A stretch of 64,000 nucleotides of DNA from Hyphomicrobiales bacterium (GCA_900472625.1 UCIT01000060.1:62001-126000); one strand, 5' to 3'. Positions 1 through 9,326 are shown, counted from the stretch's first letter. Numbers and translations are program-made. The notes: generated by a model from the letters alone, not told the origin.

Positions 1-1
1 T

Positions 2-571
2 GCCGTCATGAATGTGGTTGCCGGTCTTGAGCTGGTGCTGACGCAGAATACGGTGGTCCCGGCATCGACGGACTTCCTCACGATTTTGTCGGCGTCCGAT
101 CGCTTCGGCATTCCACTGCTCGCCTATGTGCTCCTTGGCTTCACCGCCTTGGTAACGGCAATCGTTCAGTACACACCAACCGGCCTCGGGTTTTACGCCG
201 TCGGCGAGTTTCCGGATGCGGCGCGCGCCGCCGGGCTACCGCTCAAGCGCCTGCTTGCCGGCGCCTTCCTCGCCAGCGGGTTGTGCGGCGGCATCGCCGG
301 CATTCTGTCGGTATCCTATCTCAGCGGCAGCACCACAGGCTCGGGTGAAATGCTGCTGCCGGTCGTGGTCACGGCCTTGCTCGGCGCCGTGTTTTCACGC
401 CGCCTCGTCCCGACGATTTCGGGAACGCTGCTTTCGGTCCTTATGGTTGGTTTCCTGATCAATGGATTTCAGTTGCTCAACATCTCCAGCACACTTGTCA
501 GCGGCGTCCAGGGTGTCCTCATCCTCATCGTCGTTTCGGCGACGACGCTGCTGCGCAAACGGGAGATCTGA
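2..571 (+). CDS. ABC sugar transporter permease, RbsC type (5' end outside window)
   Basis: Inner-membrane permease of a ribose/xylose-type (CUT2) ABC importer; only the C-terminal part of about 189 residues is present. The frame is open to the left edge, so the ATG at 8 is likely internal. The visible part has about five hydrophobic segments and the family's tail pattern, with a Gly-rich loop (LASGLCGGIAGILSV) followed by a helix ending in LLRKREI. The usual GAVFLGG-like motif is degraded here to GAVFSRR. The stop is followed after 2 bases by the next permease, so both are probably one transcript and form a heterodimeric channel. The ATPase and binding protein are presumably upstream, outside the window. 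Substrate unknown. Confidence 0.85.
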   Translation, partial: AVMNVVAGLELVLTQNTVVPASTDFLTILSASDRFGIPLLAYVLLGFTALVTAIVQYTPTGLGFYAVGEFPDAARAAGLPLKRLLAGAFLASGLCGGIAGILSVSYLSGSTTGSGEMLLPVVVTALLGAVFSRRLVPTISGTLLSVLMVGFLINGFQLLNISSTLVSGVQGVLILIVVSATTLLRKREI

Positions 572-573
572 TC

Positions 574-1572
574 TTGTCCGCCTCCAACACCATCTCCCTT
601 GCCGGCGTCTCGCACTACCGGCCGCTGGCACTGCTGGCGCGGTTTGGCCTCGCCATCGCACTGGTTCTCGTCTCCGCCGTCTTCTCGGCGACGACGCCCT
701 CCTTCTTGACGGGAGGGAACCTGCAGAGCCTGCTGGTCAACAATTTCACACTGCTCGCCATCGTCTCCATCGCCATGACCTTTGCCGTCTCAACGGGCGG
801 CATCGATCTGTCGGTGGGAACAGCGGTCGACTTCGCCAGCTTTGCCTTCGTTTCGCTCGTACTGGCCGGTCAGCCGGTTGCAGTCGGCGTGCTCGGCGGC
901 CTTGCAGCCGGCGCTGTCGTCGGTGGGTTCAACGCGATCCTGATTTCAGGAATCAGCGTCTCGCCCTTTCTGGCAACGCTTGGCACATTGTTTATCGGCC
1001 GCAGTATCCAGCAACTGCTGACCAATGGCGGCAATCCAGTCTATCTGCCACAGTCAGGGATTCCGGAGACCTTCCGCTTTCTGGGCCGGGGAAGCATTGC
1101 CGGCTTCCCCGTACCGCTCCTCATCGCCGTAACCGTAATCATCGCCGCAGCTGTCATTTTCGGCCGCACCCGTTTCGGCCGCGTAGCGCTGGCGATCGGC
1201 ATCCAGCCCAACGTCGTTCGCTATTCCGGCATCCGGCTTGACCGCAATGTGACCGTCACCTTCATCCTGACCGGCTTGATCGCCGCCATTGCCGGGCTGA
1301 TCCTGACCGCAACGGTGACCGTCTACATCCCTTCGTCCGGCAATGCATTTCTTCTCAATGCCATCGGCGCCACCTTCATCGGCACGACGCTGTCGCCGCT
1401 CGGTCGGCCGAATGTCGCGGGCACCGTGCTCGGGGTGCTTCTTCTCAGCGTCGTCGCCAACGGCTTGTTGCTGACGGGTCTGAATTTCTACTGGCAGCAG
1501 GTCGGCACCGGCACACTCATCTTCGCCGTGCTCGCCTTCAGCTTCATCAACCGAAAAACCGCCAGCGCTTGA
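574..1572 (+). CDS. ABC sugar transporter permease, RbsC type
   Basis: Second CUT2-type inner-membrane permease, 332 residues, the usual family length, with about nine to ten hydrophobic segments. It carries the family signature region near residues 70-80 (TGGIDLSVGTAVDFAS, the ribose-permease GGIDLSVG motif) and a mid-protein LGTLFIGRSIQ. The start is TTG, 2 bases after the upstream permease stop, which suggests translational coupling. Paired permeases in one CUT2 system occur in rhizobial transporters for unusual sugars, autoinducer-2-like molecules or related solutes. A flavin monooxygenase follows 36 bases downstream, so the imported compound may be its substrate; that link is inference. 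Confidence 0.9.
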   Translation: MSASNTISLAGVSHYRPLALLARFGLAIALVLVSAVFSATTPSFLTGGNLQSLLVNNFTLLAIVSIAMTFAVSTGGIDLSVGTAVDFASFAFVSLVLAGQPVAVGVLGGLAAGAVVGGFNAILISGISVSPFLATLGTLFIGRSIQQLLTNGGNPVYLPQSGIPETFRFLGRGSIAGFPVPLLIAVTVIIAAAVIFGRTRFGRVALAIGIQPNVVRYSGIRLDRNVTVTFILTGLIAAIAGLILTATVTVYIPSSGNAFLLNAIGATFIGTTLSPLGRPNVAGTVLGVLLLSVVANGLLLTGLNFYWQQVGTGTLIFAVLAFSFINRKTASA

Positions 1573-1608
1573 TGTGCGCCGGCCGACAAGACATGCAGGA
1601 CAAATGAC

Positions 1609-3000
1609 ATGAGCCGTGAAATCCGCTTGAACGCCTTCGACATGAACTGCGTAGGGCACCAGTCACCGGGCCTGTGGCGCCACCCGCGCGACAAGTCCTG
1701 GACCTACAAGGACATGGACTACTGGGTTCATCTGGCCAAAATGCTGGAACGCGGCAAGTTCGACGGGCTGTTCATTGCCGACGTTCTCGGCGTCTACGAT
1801 GTGCTCAACGGCAATGTCGATGCGGCGCTAAAGCACTCTGCCCAGGTGCCGGTCAACGATCCGCTGCAACTGATTCCGACGATGGCCTACGTCACCGAGC
1901 ATCTGGGCTTCGGCCTCACGGCATCGCTCTCCTTCGAACACCCCTACACCTTCGCCCGACGCATCTCGACGCTCGACCATCTGACCAAGGGCCGTGTCGG
2001 CTGGAACATCGTCACCTCCTATCTGAACAGCGGCGCGCTCAACATCGGCCATTCCGCACAGACGAAGCACGACGATCGCTACGACCTGGCGGAGGAATAT
2101 CTGGAGGTCTGCTACAAGCTCTGGGAAGGCAGCTGGGAAGACGACGCGGTGGTGCGAGACCGGGCCGCCGGCATCTTCACTCATCCTGAAAAGGTCCATC
2201 CGATCCGCCACTCCGGAAAGCATTTCACTGTCCCCGGCATTCATCTGAGCGAGCCATCCCCACAGCGCACGCCGGTCCTCTACCAGGCCGGCGCCTCCAG
2301 TCGCGGCAAGGATTTCGCCGGCGCCCATGCGGAGTGCATTTTCGTGGCTGCGCCTTCGAAGCCCGTGCTGAAGCGCTATGTCGCCAATGTGCGTGAAGCG
2401 GCCGAGCGTGCTGGACGAAATCCACGCGAGATCCTTGCCTTCAATCTTCAGACGGTCATCCTCGGGGAAACAGACGCGGAAGCGAAGAAAAAATTTGATG
2501 ATTATCGCCGCTATGCTTCGCTCGAAGGCGCGCAAACCCTGATATCGGGATGGACCGGCATCGATTTTGGCCAGTTCGGGCCAGACGAGCCGCTGCGTCA
2601 CCGCCATACCAATGCAGTGCAATCGGCGGTCGAGACATTCACGACAATAGATCCAGATAAGGTCTGGTCCGTTCGCGAGATGGCAGACTGGGTGGGCATC
2701 GGCGGTTTCGGCCCAGTTTTCGTCGGCTCGCCTGAGACGGTTGCAGATCTGCTCCAAGAGTGGGTCGAGGACACGGATGTCGACGGCTTCAACTTGGCCT
2801 ACGCGGTGACGCCCGAGAGCTTCGAAGATGCGGTAGACCTGCTGGTGCCGGAACTGCAGAAGCGCGGTGTGTACAAGACGGATTATCGCAAGGGCACCTT
2901 GCGGGAGAAGCTGTTCGGTAACGGCGCCAGACTGGCTGCGCCACACCCGGGTGCTGGCTATCGCAACCTTTCGGTCGTGCAGGATCGTATTGCAGTATGA
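1609..3000 (+). CDS. LLM-class flavin-dependent monooxygenase (NtaA/SnaA/DszA family)
   Basis: Protein of 463 residues, right for the FMN-dependent NtaA/SnaA/SoxA/DszA monooxygenases, which use reduced FMN from a separate reductase and O2 to oxidise C-N or C-S bonds. Family marks are the N-terminal MNCVGHQSPGLWRHPRDKS segment, the FDGLFIADVLGVYD block (about 45-60), the TASLSFEHPYTFARRISTLD substrate/flavin region and the GRVGWNIVTSY block near 140-150. It lies 36 bases after an ABC importer permease and is probably co-transcribed. No flavin reductase is adjacent, so one must be supplied from elsewhere. The true substrate cannot be read from the sequence; nitrilotriacetate, sulfur heterocycles and other compounds are all used within the family. 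Confidence 0.9.
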   Translation: MSREIRLNAFDMNCVGHQSPGLWRHPRDKSWTYKDMDYWVHLAKMLERGKFDGLFIADVLGVYDVLNGNVDAALKHSAQVPVNDPLQLIPTMAYVTEHLGFGLTASLSFEHPYTFARRISTLDHLTKGRVGWNIVTSYLNSGALNIGHSAQTKHDDRYDLAEEYLEVCYKLWEGSWEDDAVVRDRAAGIFTHPEKVHPIRHSGKHFTVPGIHLSEPSPQRTPVLYQAGASSRGKDFAGAHAECIFVAAPSKPVLKRYVANVREAAERAGRNPREILAFNLQTVILGETDAEAKKKFDDYRRYASLEGAQTLISGWTGIDFGQFGPDEPLRHRHTNAVQSAVETFTTIDPDKVWSVREMADWVGIGGFGPVFVGSPETVADLLQEWVEDTDVDGFNLAYAVTPESFEDAVDLLVPELQKRGVYKTDYRKGTLREKLFGNGARLAAPHPGAGYRNLSVVQDRIAV

Positions 3001-3250
3001 GGCTGGCGGCTGACAAGCGCTGGCACCGGCAGCGACCCATGTATCCGTTCCCGGCCAAGGCGGCCGATATCGTCATCGTGCTTTATCCAGCCATCGGCAC
3101 GGTCACCACATTCTGCGCCGTTTCGACGTCGTTTGCCGGCCGAAACGCTGGCAACACCGCCATCCGAACCAAAACCGGCGGTTACGGCCTTGACAGCGAA
3201 TGCCGCAAACACGAAGGCGGGGGAACTTTTTCTGTTCTTGGGAGGCCAGT

Positions 3251-4213
3251 GTGAAAGCACTCGCATCATTTTCCGCGTTCGCCGGCCGAACGTTTGCCCT
3301 CTGGGTCATTCTCTTCGCGGTCCTGGGTTTCTTCCTGCCTGATATCTTCAAGCATGTCGTCCCCTACATCGTCACCCTGCTCGGGATTATCATGTTCGGC
3401 ATGGGCTTGACGATTTCGACGGATGATTTCCGCGAACTCGCCCGCCGTCCGCACGAAGTGGCGATCGGCGTTGTCGCGCATTTCGTCATCATGCCGGCGC
3501 TGGCCGTGCTGCTCACCCGTATCATCCCGATGCCGCCCGAAGTTGCCGCCGGCGTTATCCTCGTCGGCTGCTGCCCCGGCGGAACATCCAGCAATGTCAT
3601 GACGTATCTCGCCAAGGGCGACGTTGCCCTCAGCGTTGCCTGCACCAGCGTCACGACACTGGCGGCCCCGATCGTCACGCCGTTTCTCGTCTGGATGTTT
3701 GCCAGCCAGTACCTGCCGGTCAATGCCTTCGCGATGTTCATGAGCATTCTGCAGGTCATCATCCTGCCGCTTGCGCTCGGCTTTGCCGCGCAGAAACTCC
3801 TTCCGCGCCTGGTTCAGGCAACGATTCCTGTCCTGCCGCTGGTCAGTGTCATCGGCATCGTCCTGATCGTGGCCGCAGTCGTCGGCGCCAGCAAGGGCGC
3901 GATCGCCCAGTCCGGCCTGCTGATCTTTGCCGTCGTCGTGCTGCACAATGGTCTTGGCTATCTGTTGGGCTTTTTCGCCGCCAAGGCCCTCGGCCTCAAT
4001 CTCTACAAGCGGAAAGCCTTGGCAATCGAAGTCGGCATGCAGAACAGCGGCCTTGGTGCTGCTCTCGCAACTGCCTATTTCTCTCCGCTGGCGGCCGTGC
4101 CAAGCGCTATCTTCAGCGTCTGGCACAATATCTCTGGCGCGCTGATCGCCAATTATTTCTCCAGCCGCACGGACGACGACGCTGTGGACGAAAAGGCGAT
4201 CAAGGTATCTTGA
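3251..4213 (+). CDS. bile acid:sodium symporter (BASS) family transporter
   Basis: Integral membrane protein of 320 residues with nine to ten hydrophobic helices, the size of bacterial BASS carriers that import an organic anion with Na+. Family motifs are GCCPGGTSSNVMTYLAKGD near 115-135 (the discontinuous helix and ion site) and AIEVGMQNSGLGAALA near 260-280. I chose the GTG at 3251 because GGAGG lies 6-10 bases upstream; the frame stays open further left to 3200 but that part has no family character. It is monocistronic: a 250-base gap precedes it and a terminator follows. Members include transporters for bile acids, pyruvate and pantoate; the substrate here is not determinable. Confidence 0.88.
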   Translation: MKALASFSAFAGRTFALWVILFAVLGFFLPDIFKHVVPYIVTLLGIIMFGMGLTISTDDFRELARRPHEVAIGVVAHFVIMPALAVLLTRIIPMPPEVAAGVILVGCCPGGTSSNVMTYLAKGDVALSVACTSVTTLAAPIVTPFLVWMFASQYLPVNAFAMFMSILQVIILPLALGFAAQKLLPRLVQATIPVLPLVSVIGIVLIVAAVVGASKGAIAQSGLLIFAVVVLHNGLGYLLGFFAAKALGLNLYKRKALAIEVGMQNSGLGAALATAYFSPLAAVPSAIFSVWHNISGALIANYFSSRTDDDAVDEKAIKVS

Positions 4214-4244
4214 TCCAAGCGAAAACAATGTGCATCAGATCGTC

Positions 4245-4276
4245 AAATGGCCCGCCGAAAGCGGGCCATTTTTATT
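4245..4276 (+). terminator. rho-independent terminator after the BASS transporter
   Basis: Perfect 11-base inverted repeat AAATGGCCCGC / GCGGGCCATTT with a five-base CGAAA loop, followed by TTATTT. It sits 31 bases after the symporter stop and ends that transcript before the ABC exporter genes. Confidence 0.9.
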
Positions 4277-4443
4277 TCGGCGCAAGGCGCACGCACTGCT
4301 CACCATAAAATAACCAACTGGTGAATTGTTTACTTGAATGCGTGGCTCGAATCGTCAAAGCTAAGCGCACTAACCAATTCCACTACGGATGTTCACCGCC
4401 CCTTCGGCCCGCGCCGATCAAACCTCAATTCTGGAATAAAACA

Positions 4444-6297
4444 GTGAGCAGCGATGCTTTGACTCGTGTCACGAAGCCTTCCGCATCGATGGCGAAGGCG
4501 AAGGCAGCCGGATGGGGCAAAGGCTTCTCCACTTTGGTCCGCATTACGGTCATGGCCTTCCGCCATCCGTGGCAATCCGGCCTAGCAATTGGCGCAACGC
4601 TTATCGCGTCCGCGTTTCAGCTGATGATCCCGCGCCTTCTCGGACGCGCCGTCGATCATACCCAGGCGGTGATCGACGGCGGCACGGCCGGTCTCGCGGC
4701 CCAGGATGCGCTGCTGACCACGGCATTGCTTCTGCTCGGCGCAAGTGTTCTGCGTGGTGTCTTCACCATGGTGCAGAACTACTATAGCGAGAGCGTCGGC
4801 CACCATATGGGCTATGAGCTTCGCATTGCCTGTTACGAGAAAATCCAGCGGCTCTCCTTCAGCTTTCACGACAGCGTGCATTCCGGCGACCTCATCACCA
4901 TCGGCATGCTCGATCTCGAAGGTGTACGTATGTATTTCTCGACAGCGCTGGTGCGTACGGTCCTGCTTACCTTGCTGATTGGCATCGGCGCGTACATGCT
5001 TCTGTCCACCGATGTCCTGCTCGGCCTCCTGGCGCTCAGCTTCGTGCCTTTCGTCGGCTGGCGGTCCTCGGTGACGCAGCTTCGACTGCGCGCCACTTGG
5101 CTCGTGCTGCAGGAGCGGCTGTCGGTGCTGACGCGGATCATGGAAGAGAACCTAGGCGGCATTCGCGTGGTCCGTGCCTTTGCCGCGCAGGCCTACGAGA
5201 TGACGAAATTCGAAAAGGCTTCGCAGAGCGCATTGGAGCTTGCGCACCAGCGGGTCGGCATCCGCGTGGTCAACACCAGCGCCATGACGTTTTCCTTCTT
5301 CGCCGCCATGGGGCTTGTGCTCTGGGTCGGTGGTGGAAAGGTGACGTCCGGCGAGATCACAGTCGGCACGCTAGCCTCGTTCCTCACCTTCATGACCATT
5401 CTGCAGATGCCGGTCCGCCAGTTGGGCCTGATGGTAAACGCCTTTGCCCGTGCCTCCACCTGCGGCACCCGCCTGTTTGAGCTTCTCGACCTCGAGATCG
5501 CCGTGCGCGACGCACCGGATGCCAGCGAGTTGAAGGTAGAAGACGGAACCTTGAAGTTCGACAATGTAAGCTTCAGCTATCCGAGCACGCCATCGCAGCT
5601 GGCGTTGAGCGGCGTCTCCTTCGAGGCAAGACGCGGGGAGACGATTGGTATCGTCGGCCCCCCGGGAAGCGGGAAGTCGACACTCGCCCACCTCATCCCT
5701 CGTTTTTACGACGTGACCAGCGGCAGCATCACGATCGACGGTCAGGACGTGCGCAAGGCGACACTGCAATCGCTCCGCCGCGCCGTTTCGATCGTGCAGC
5801 AGGATTCGTTTCTGTTCACGACATCGATCGAGAACAACATTGCCTATGGCGACCCGTGGGCAAAGGACGGGCGGATTGCCGGCGCCAGCGAAAGCGCCCA
5901 GCTGCACAACTATGTCCTTGGCCTGCCAACCGGTTACGACACCGTCGTCGGCGAGCGCGGAGTCTCGCTTTCCGGTGGCCAGCGTCAGCGACTGTCAATC
6001 GCACGCGCATTGATGTTGAAGCCCGCAGTCATGGTGTTCGACGACTCGACGGCGGCGATCGATGCCGCCACGGAGCAGCGCATTCGTTCCGCCATGCGCA
6101 AATATGCCGCCGACCGCGTGACAATCATCGTTGCCCATCGCCTAAGCTCGCTGATGCATGCAGACATGATCCTGTTCGTCGAAGATGGCGAGATCGTCGA
6201 ACGCGGAACCCACGAGCAGCTCCTTGCCGCGGGAGGGCGGTATCGGGCTCTATACGATCTGCAGGTGCGGCCGGGTGACGACGTGTTGAGTGCATAG
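4444..6297 (+). CDS. ABC exporter half-transporter, subunit A (degenerate Walker B)
   Basis: Type IV (MsbA/LmrA-like) half-transporter of about 617 residues: six membrane helices in the first 330 residues, then a nucleotide-binding domain. Walker A is GPPGSGKST, the signature is LSGGQRQRLS, the H-loop is IIVAHRLSS. The Walker B is VMVFDDS, so Asp stands where the catalytic Glu is expected. That is the pattern of the degenerate-site subunit of heterodimeric exporters such as TM287/288 and BmrC. The GTG at 4444 (MSSDALTR) is the chosen start; the frame is open up to 4321 and an ATG at 4489 is possible. The partner gene begins 10 bases downstream. Cargo (drug, lipid or peptide) is unknown. Confidence 0.9.
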   Translation: MSSDALTRVTKPSASMAKAKAAGWGKGFSTLVRITVMAFRHPWQSGLAIGATLIASAFQLMIPRLLGRAVDHTQAVIDGGTAGLAAQDALLTTALLLLGASVLRGVFTMVQNYYSESVGHHMGYELRIACYEKIQRLSFSFHDSVHSGDLITIGMLDLEGVRMYFSTALVRTVLLTLLIGIGAYMLLSTDVLLGLLALSFVPFVGWRSSVTQLRLRATWLVLQERLSVLTRIMEENLGGIRVVRAFAAQAYEMTKFEKASQSALELAHQRVGIRVVNTSAMTFSFFAAMGLVLWVGGGKVTSGEITVGTLASFLTFMTILQMPVRQLGLMVNAFARASTCGTRLFELLDLEIAVRDAPDASELKVEDGTLKFDNVSFSYPSTPSQLALSGVSFEARRGETIGIVGPPGSGKSTLAHLIPRFYDVTSGSITIDGQDVRKATLQSLRRAVSIVQQDSFLFTTSIENNIAYGDPWAKDGRIAGASESAQLHNYVLGLPTGYDTVVGERGVSLSGGQRQRLSIARALMLKPAVMVFDDSTAAIDAATEQRIRSAMRKYAADRVTIIVAHRLSSLMHADMILFVEDGEIVERGTHEQLLAAGGRYRALYDLQVRPGDDVLSA

Positions 6298-6307
6298 GGA
6301 GGACGAC

Positions 6308-8206
6308 ATGGCCGAGGAACTGGAGACCGAGCGCTCGGACGTTCGCGAGGATGGACGGCGCCCGCCGCGTGCTGTCGTCGGATCGCAACGGGTCGAGGAA
6401 GAGATGTTCGGCAAGGCGTTCGACGGCAATGTGGTCAAGCGCATATGGGCGTTCGTGCGACCGTATCGCCGCGAGGTCATTTTATCAGTTTGCGCCGTGC
6501 TGACCTTCACTCTGATGCAGTTGCTGATCCCGCTGATCATTCGCTACGCCATCGATCACGGCATGCAGCGTGATGGAAGCCATGCGGCGCTGACCTGGTC
6601 CATCGTGTTGTTCCTCGTGGTCATCGTGATCAACTATGTCGCCAGCTACGCCCAGGAGACGCTGGTCGGCGGCGTCGCTGAAAACGTGCTGTTCGATATG
6701 CGGCGACAGATGTTCTCACATCTGCAGCGCGTGTCGCTGTCGTTCATGGACAAGACGGAGGTCGGCCGGTTGATGTCGCGGCTACAGGGCGACGTCAATT
6801 CGATGCAGGAATTTCTGGAAACTTCGGTGCTTTCGGTCGGCGATATCACGCTTCTGATCGGCATCGTTGGCGTCATGCTTTATCTTGACCCGAAACTCGG
6901 CCTTTTGACGTTGTCGGTGCTGCCGATCCTGTTCATCGTCCGCCTGTTCTGGCTGCCTCCCGCCCGTAAGTCCTTCATGGCCGCCCACGAGACCAACTCG
7001 GTCGCCAACGGCGCTCTAGCCGAGGCAATCCATGGCGTCCGCGCGGTTCAGAGCATGGACCGGCAGGGTGTCAACTTCACGCTCTACGACGACAAGGCCA
7101 AGGCAAACCTTTTGACCCATCTGACGGCGGCGCGCTACGCGCAGGTGATGGTGCCGATCGTCGATTCACTGACCGGCGTCGCCATGGCGCTGGTGGTGGT
7201 GGTCGGCGGCGCGCGTGTCTTGAACCAGGCGCTCGACGTCGGTGTCCTCGTCGCCTTCCTGTTCTACATTCAGCGTTTCTTCGACCCGATCCGTTCGCTG
7301 ACCCTGCAGTATTCGGTGATGCAGCGCGCCATGGCATCGGGCCAGCGCCTGACCGAAGTGCTCGACGTGCCGGTCGATATACAAGATGCGCCGGATGCCA
7401 TAGCCTTGTCCAAGGACATGGATGGCTCGGTCGAATTCCGTGACGTCGTGTTCGGCTACAGCCCGAAGCATCCCGTGCTCAAGCATGTAAGCTTCAAGGT
7501 GAAGCCGGGCGAGACCGTGGCACTCGTCGGGCCGACCGGTTCTGGCAAGTCCAGTTGCATGTCGCTAATCCATCGTTTCTACGATGTGCAGCAGGGTCAG
7601 GTGCTTGTCGGTGGCCACGATGTTCGCGCACTGACGCAGGATTCGCTCGGCGACCAGATCGCCATGGTGCTGCAGGAGCCTTTCCTGTTCACCGGAACCG
7701 TGTTCGAGAACATCCGTTATCACAAGCTCGAAGCAACGCGTGAGAAGGTAATCGAGGCGGCAAAGGCGGTCGGTGCACATGACTTCATCACGCGACTGCC
7801 TGATGGTTACGACAGCATGCTTGGCGAGCGCGGCGGCAATCTTTCGCTCGGACAGCGGCAACTGCTATCGTTCGCCAGAGCACTCGTCGCCGACGCGAAG
7901 ATCCTCGTGCTCGATGAAGCGACGGCGAACATCGACAGCTATACCGAGATGCTGATTCAAAAAGCCCTCGTGACGCTGCTGGAGGGACGCACCGGACTGG
8001 TCATCGCACACCGGCTGGCGACTATTCGCGAGGCGGACCGCATCATCGTTTTGCAGAACGGCGAACTGGTCGAAAGCGGCAGCCATCAGCAGTTGATGGC
8101 GAACCGCAAGCTTTACGCCCGGCTCTACGATCTTAACTACGCATCATTCGACGATATTCCGGAAACCGTTCTGGAGGAGACGACAGCAAGCGGATCGGCG
8201 ACCTGA
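6308..8206 (+). CDS. ABC exporter half-transporter, subunit B
   Basis: Partner half-transporter of about 632 residues with a 50-residue charged N-terminal extension, six membrane helices and an ATPase domain. Walker A is GPTGSGKSS, Walker B is ILVLDEATANID with the catalytic Glu intact, and the H-loop is VIAHRLAT. The signature is LSLGQRQLL, not LSGGQ. Because each ATP site uses Walker A/B of one subunit and the signature of the other, the altered signature pairs with the altered Walker B of subunit A, giving one full and one degenerate site. The ATG at 6308 is preferred over 6290 because AGGGAGG at 6296-6302 is well placed. The ribosome site overlaps the stop of subunit A. Confidence 0.9.
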   Translation: MAEELETERSDVREDGRRPPRAVVGSQRVEEEMFGKAFDGNVVKRIWAFVRPYRREVILSVCAVLTFTLMQLLIPLIIRYAIDHGMQRDGSHAALTWSIVLFLVVIVINYVASYAQETLVGGVAENVLFDMRRQMFSHLQRVSLSFMDKTEVGRLMSRLQGDVNSMQEFLETSVLSVGDITLLIGIVGVMLYLDPKLGLLTLSVLPILFIVRLFWLPPARKSFMAAHETNSVANGALAEAIHGVRAVQSMDRQGVNFTLYDDKAKANLLTHLTAARYAQVMVPIVDSLTGVAMALVVVVGGARVLNQALDVGVLVAFLFYIQRFFDPIRSLTLQYSVMQRAMASGQRLTEVLDVPVDIQDAPDAIALSKDMDGSVEFRDVVFGYSPKHPVLKHVSFKVKPGETVALVGPTGSGKSSCMSLIHRFYDVQQGQVLVGGHDVRALTQDSLGDQIAMVLQEPFLFTGTVFENIRYHKLEATREKVIEAAKAVGAHDFITRLPDGYDSMLGERGGNLSLGQRQLLSFARALVADAKILVLDEATANIDSYTEMLIQKALVTLLEGRTGLVIAHRLATIREADRIIVLQNGELVESGSHQQLMANRKLYARLYDLNYASFDDIPETVLEETTASGSAT

Positions 8207-8252
8207 GGGGCAGCGATCCGGGAAAACCCATAACGACATGGAGGATGTTCAC

Positions 8253-9284
8253 ATGGATTATCGCAAACTCGGGCCAAGCGGGACGATCGTTGCTCCCTTT
8301 TGCTTGGGCACCATGACCTTTGGCGCCGAAGCCGACGAGGCCGCATCACATACGATACTCGATGACTATTTCGCCTGGGGCGGCAATTTCATCGACACGG
8401 CCGACGTCTACAGCGCGGGCGTGTCGGAAGAAATCATCGGCCGCTGGCTGAAGGCACGCCCGACGGAAGCGCGCCAGGCGGTGATCGCCACCAAGGGGCG
8501 GTTTCCGATGGGAACGGGGCCCAACGATATCGGCCTGTCGCGACGGCATCTCAACGTCGCGCTCGACGACTCTCTCAAACGCCTCGGCGTCGATCATATC
8601 GATCTCTACCAGATGCATGCCTGGGACGCGTTGACGCCGATCGAGGAGACGCTGCGCTTTCTCGACGATGCCGCTTCCACCGGCAAGATTGGCTATTACG
8701 GCTTTTCCAATTATCTCGGTTGGCATATCGCCAAGGCGTCGGAGATTGCCAAGGCGCGCAGCTACACCCGGCCGGTCACCCTGCAGCCGCAATACAGCCT
8801 GTTGGTCCGAGATATCGAACTTGAGATCGTGCCGGCCTGCCTGGATGCGGGCATGGGGCTGCTGCCATGGTCGCCGCTCGGAGGCGGCTGGTTGACCGGA
8901 AAATATCGGCGCGACCAGATGCCGACGGGCAGCACCCGGCTTGGGGAAAATCCGAAGCGCGGGATGGAATCCTACGAGCAGCGCAATGCGCAGGAGCGCA
9001 CCTGGGCGATCATCGACACGGTCGCGGAAATCGCCAAGTCACGCGGCTGCAGCATGGCGCAGGTGGCGCTCGCCTGGACGGCGGCAAGGCCCGCGGTCAC
9101 GTCGGTCATCCTTGGCGCACGCACGCCACAACAGCTGGCAGACAATCTCGGCGCCGCCGAACTCAGCCTGTCAGACGAGGAAATGCGGCAGCTTACCGAG
9201 ATAAGCGCGCCGCAGCCGTTCGATTATCCCTATGGCGTGGGCGGCACCAACCAGCGCCATCGCAAGCTTGAAGGCGGGCGGTAA
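8253..9284 (+). CDS. aldo/keto reductase
   Basis: NADPH-dependent oxidoreductase of 343 residues, a single (beta/alpha)8 barrel, similar to the AKR YajO/Tas/YghZ groups. Marks are MDYRKLGPSG at the N terminus, the catalytic Asp in GGNFIDTADVYSAG (D then Tyr four residues on), Lys in VIATKGRFPMG and His in IDLYQMHAWDALTPIEET. The ATG at 8253 is chosen because GGAGG (8240-8244) lies 8 bases upstream; an ATG at 8238 would swallow that site. It starts 46 bases after the ABC exporter and may share its transcript. Substrate unknown; such enzymes reduce varied aldehydes and sugars. Confidence 0.9.
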   Translation: MDYRKLGPSGTIVAPFCLGTMTFGAEADEAASHTILDDYFAWGGNFIDTADVYSAGVSEEIIGRWLKARPTEARQAVIATKGRFPMGTGPNDIGLSRRHLNVALDDSLKRLGVDHIDLYQMHAWDALTPIEETLRFLDDAASTGKIGYYGFSNYLGWHIAKASEIAKARSYTRPVTLQPQYSLLVRDIELEIVPACLDAGMGLLPWSPLGGGWLTGKYRRDQMPTGSTRLGENPKRGMESYEQRNAQERTWAIIDTVAEIAKSRGCSMAQVALAWTAARPAVTSVILGARTPQQLADNLGAAELSLSDEEMRQLTEISAPQPFDYPYGVGGTNQRHRKLEGGR

Positions 9285-9287
9285 TCA

Positions 9288-9323
9288 TCAAGGCTGCGGC
9301 CGCGCGAGCGGCCGCAGCCTTGA
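9288..9323. terminator. perfect 16-bp hairpin between convergent genes
   Basis: TCAAGGCTGCGGCCGC and GCGGCCGCAGCCTTGA form a perfect 16-base stem around a GCGA tetraloop. It lies between the stops of the aldo/keto reductase (plus) and the sugar ABC ATPase (minus), so it can end transcripts from both sides. No U-run follows on either strand; termination may need Rho or rely on stem strength. Confidence 0.7.
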
Positions 9324-9326
9324 CGT

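Noticed and set aside
1054..1659. Long open frame (201 codons) on the minus strand opposite the RbsC-like permease
   Set aside because: Lies opposite a clearly recognised permease in high-GC DNA, where antisense frames are often open; no family character.
1828..2946. 372-codon frame on the minus strand under the monooxygenase
   Set aside because: Shadow of the LLM monooxygenase gene; no recognisable motifs.
3266..4228. 320-codon minus-strand frame opposite the BASS transporter
   Set aside because: Rich in Asp, Glu, Arg and Gln, the usual antisense shadow of a membrane protein gene.
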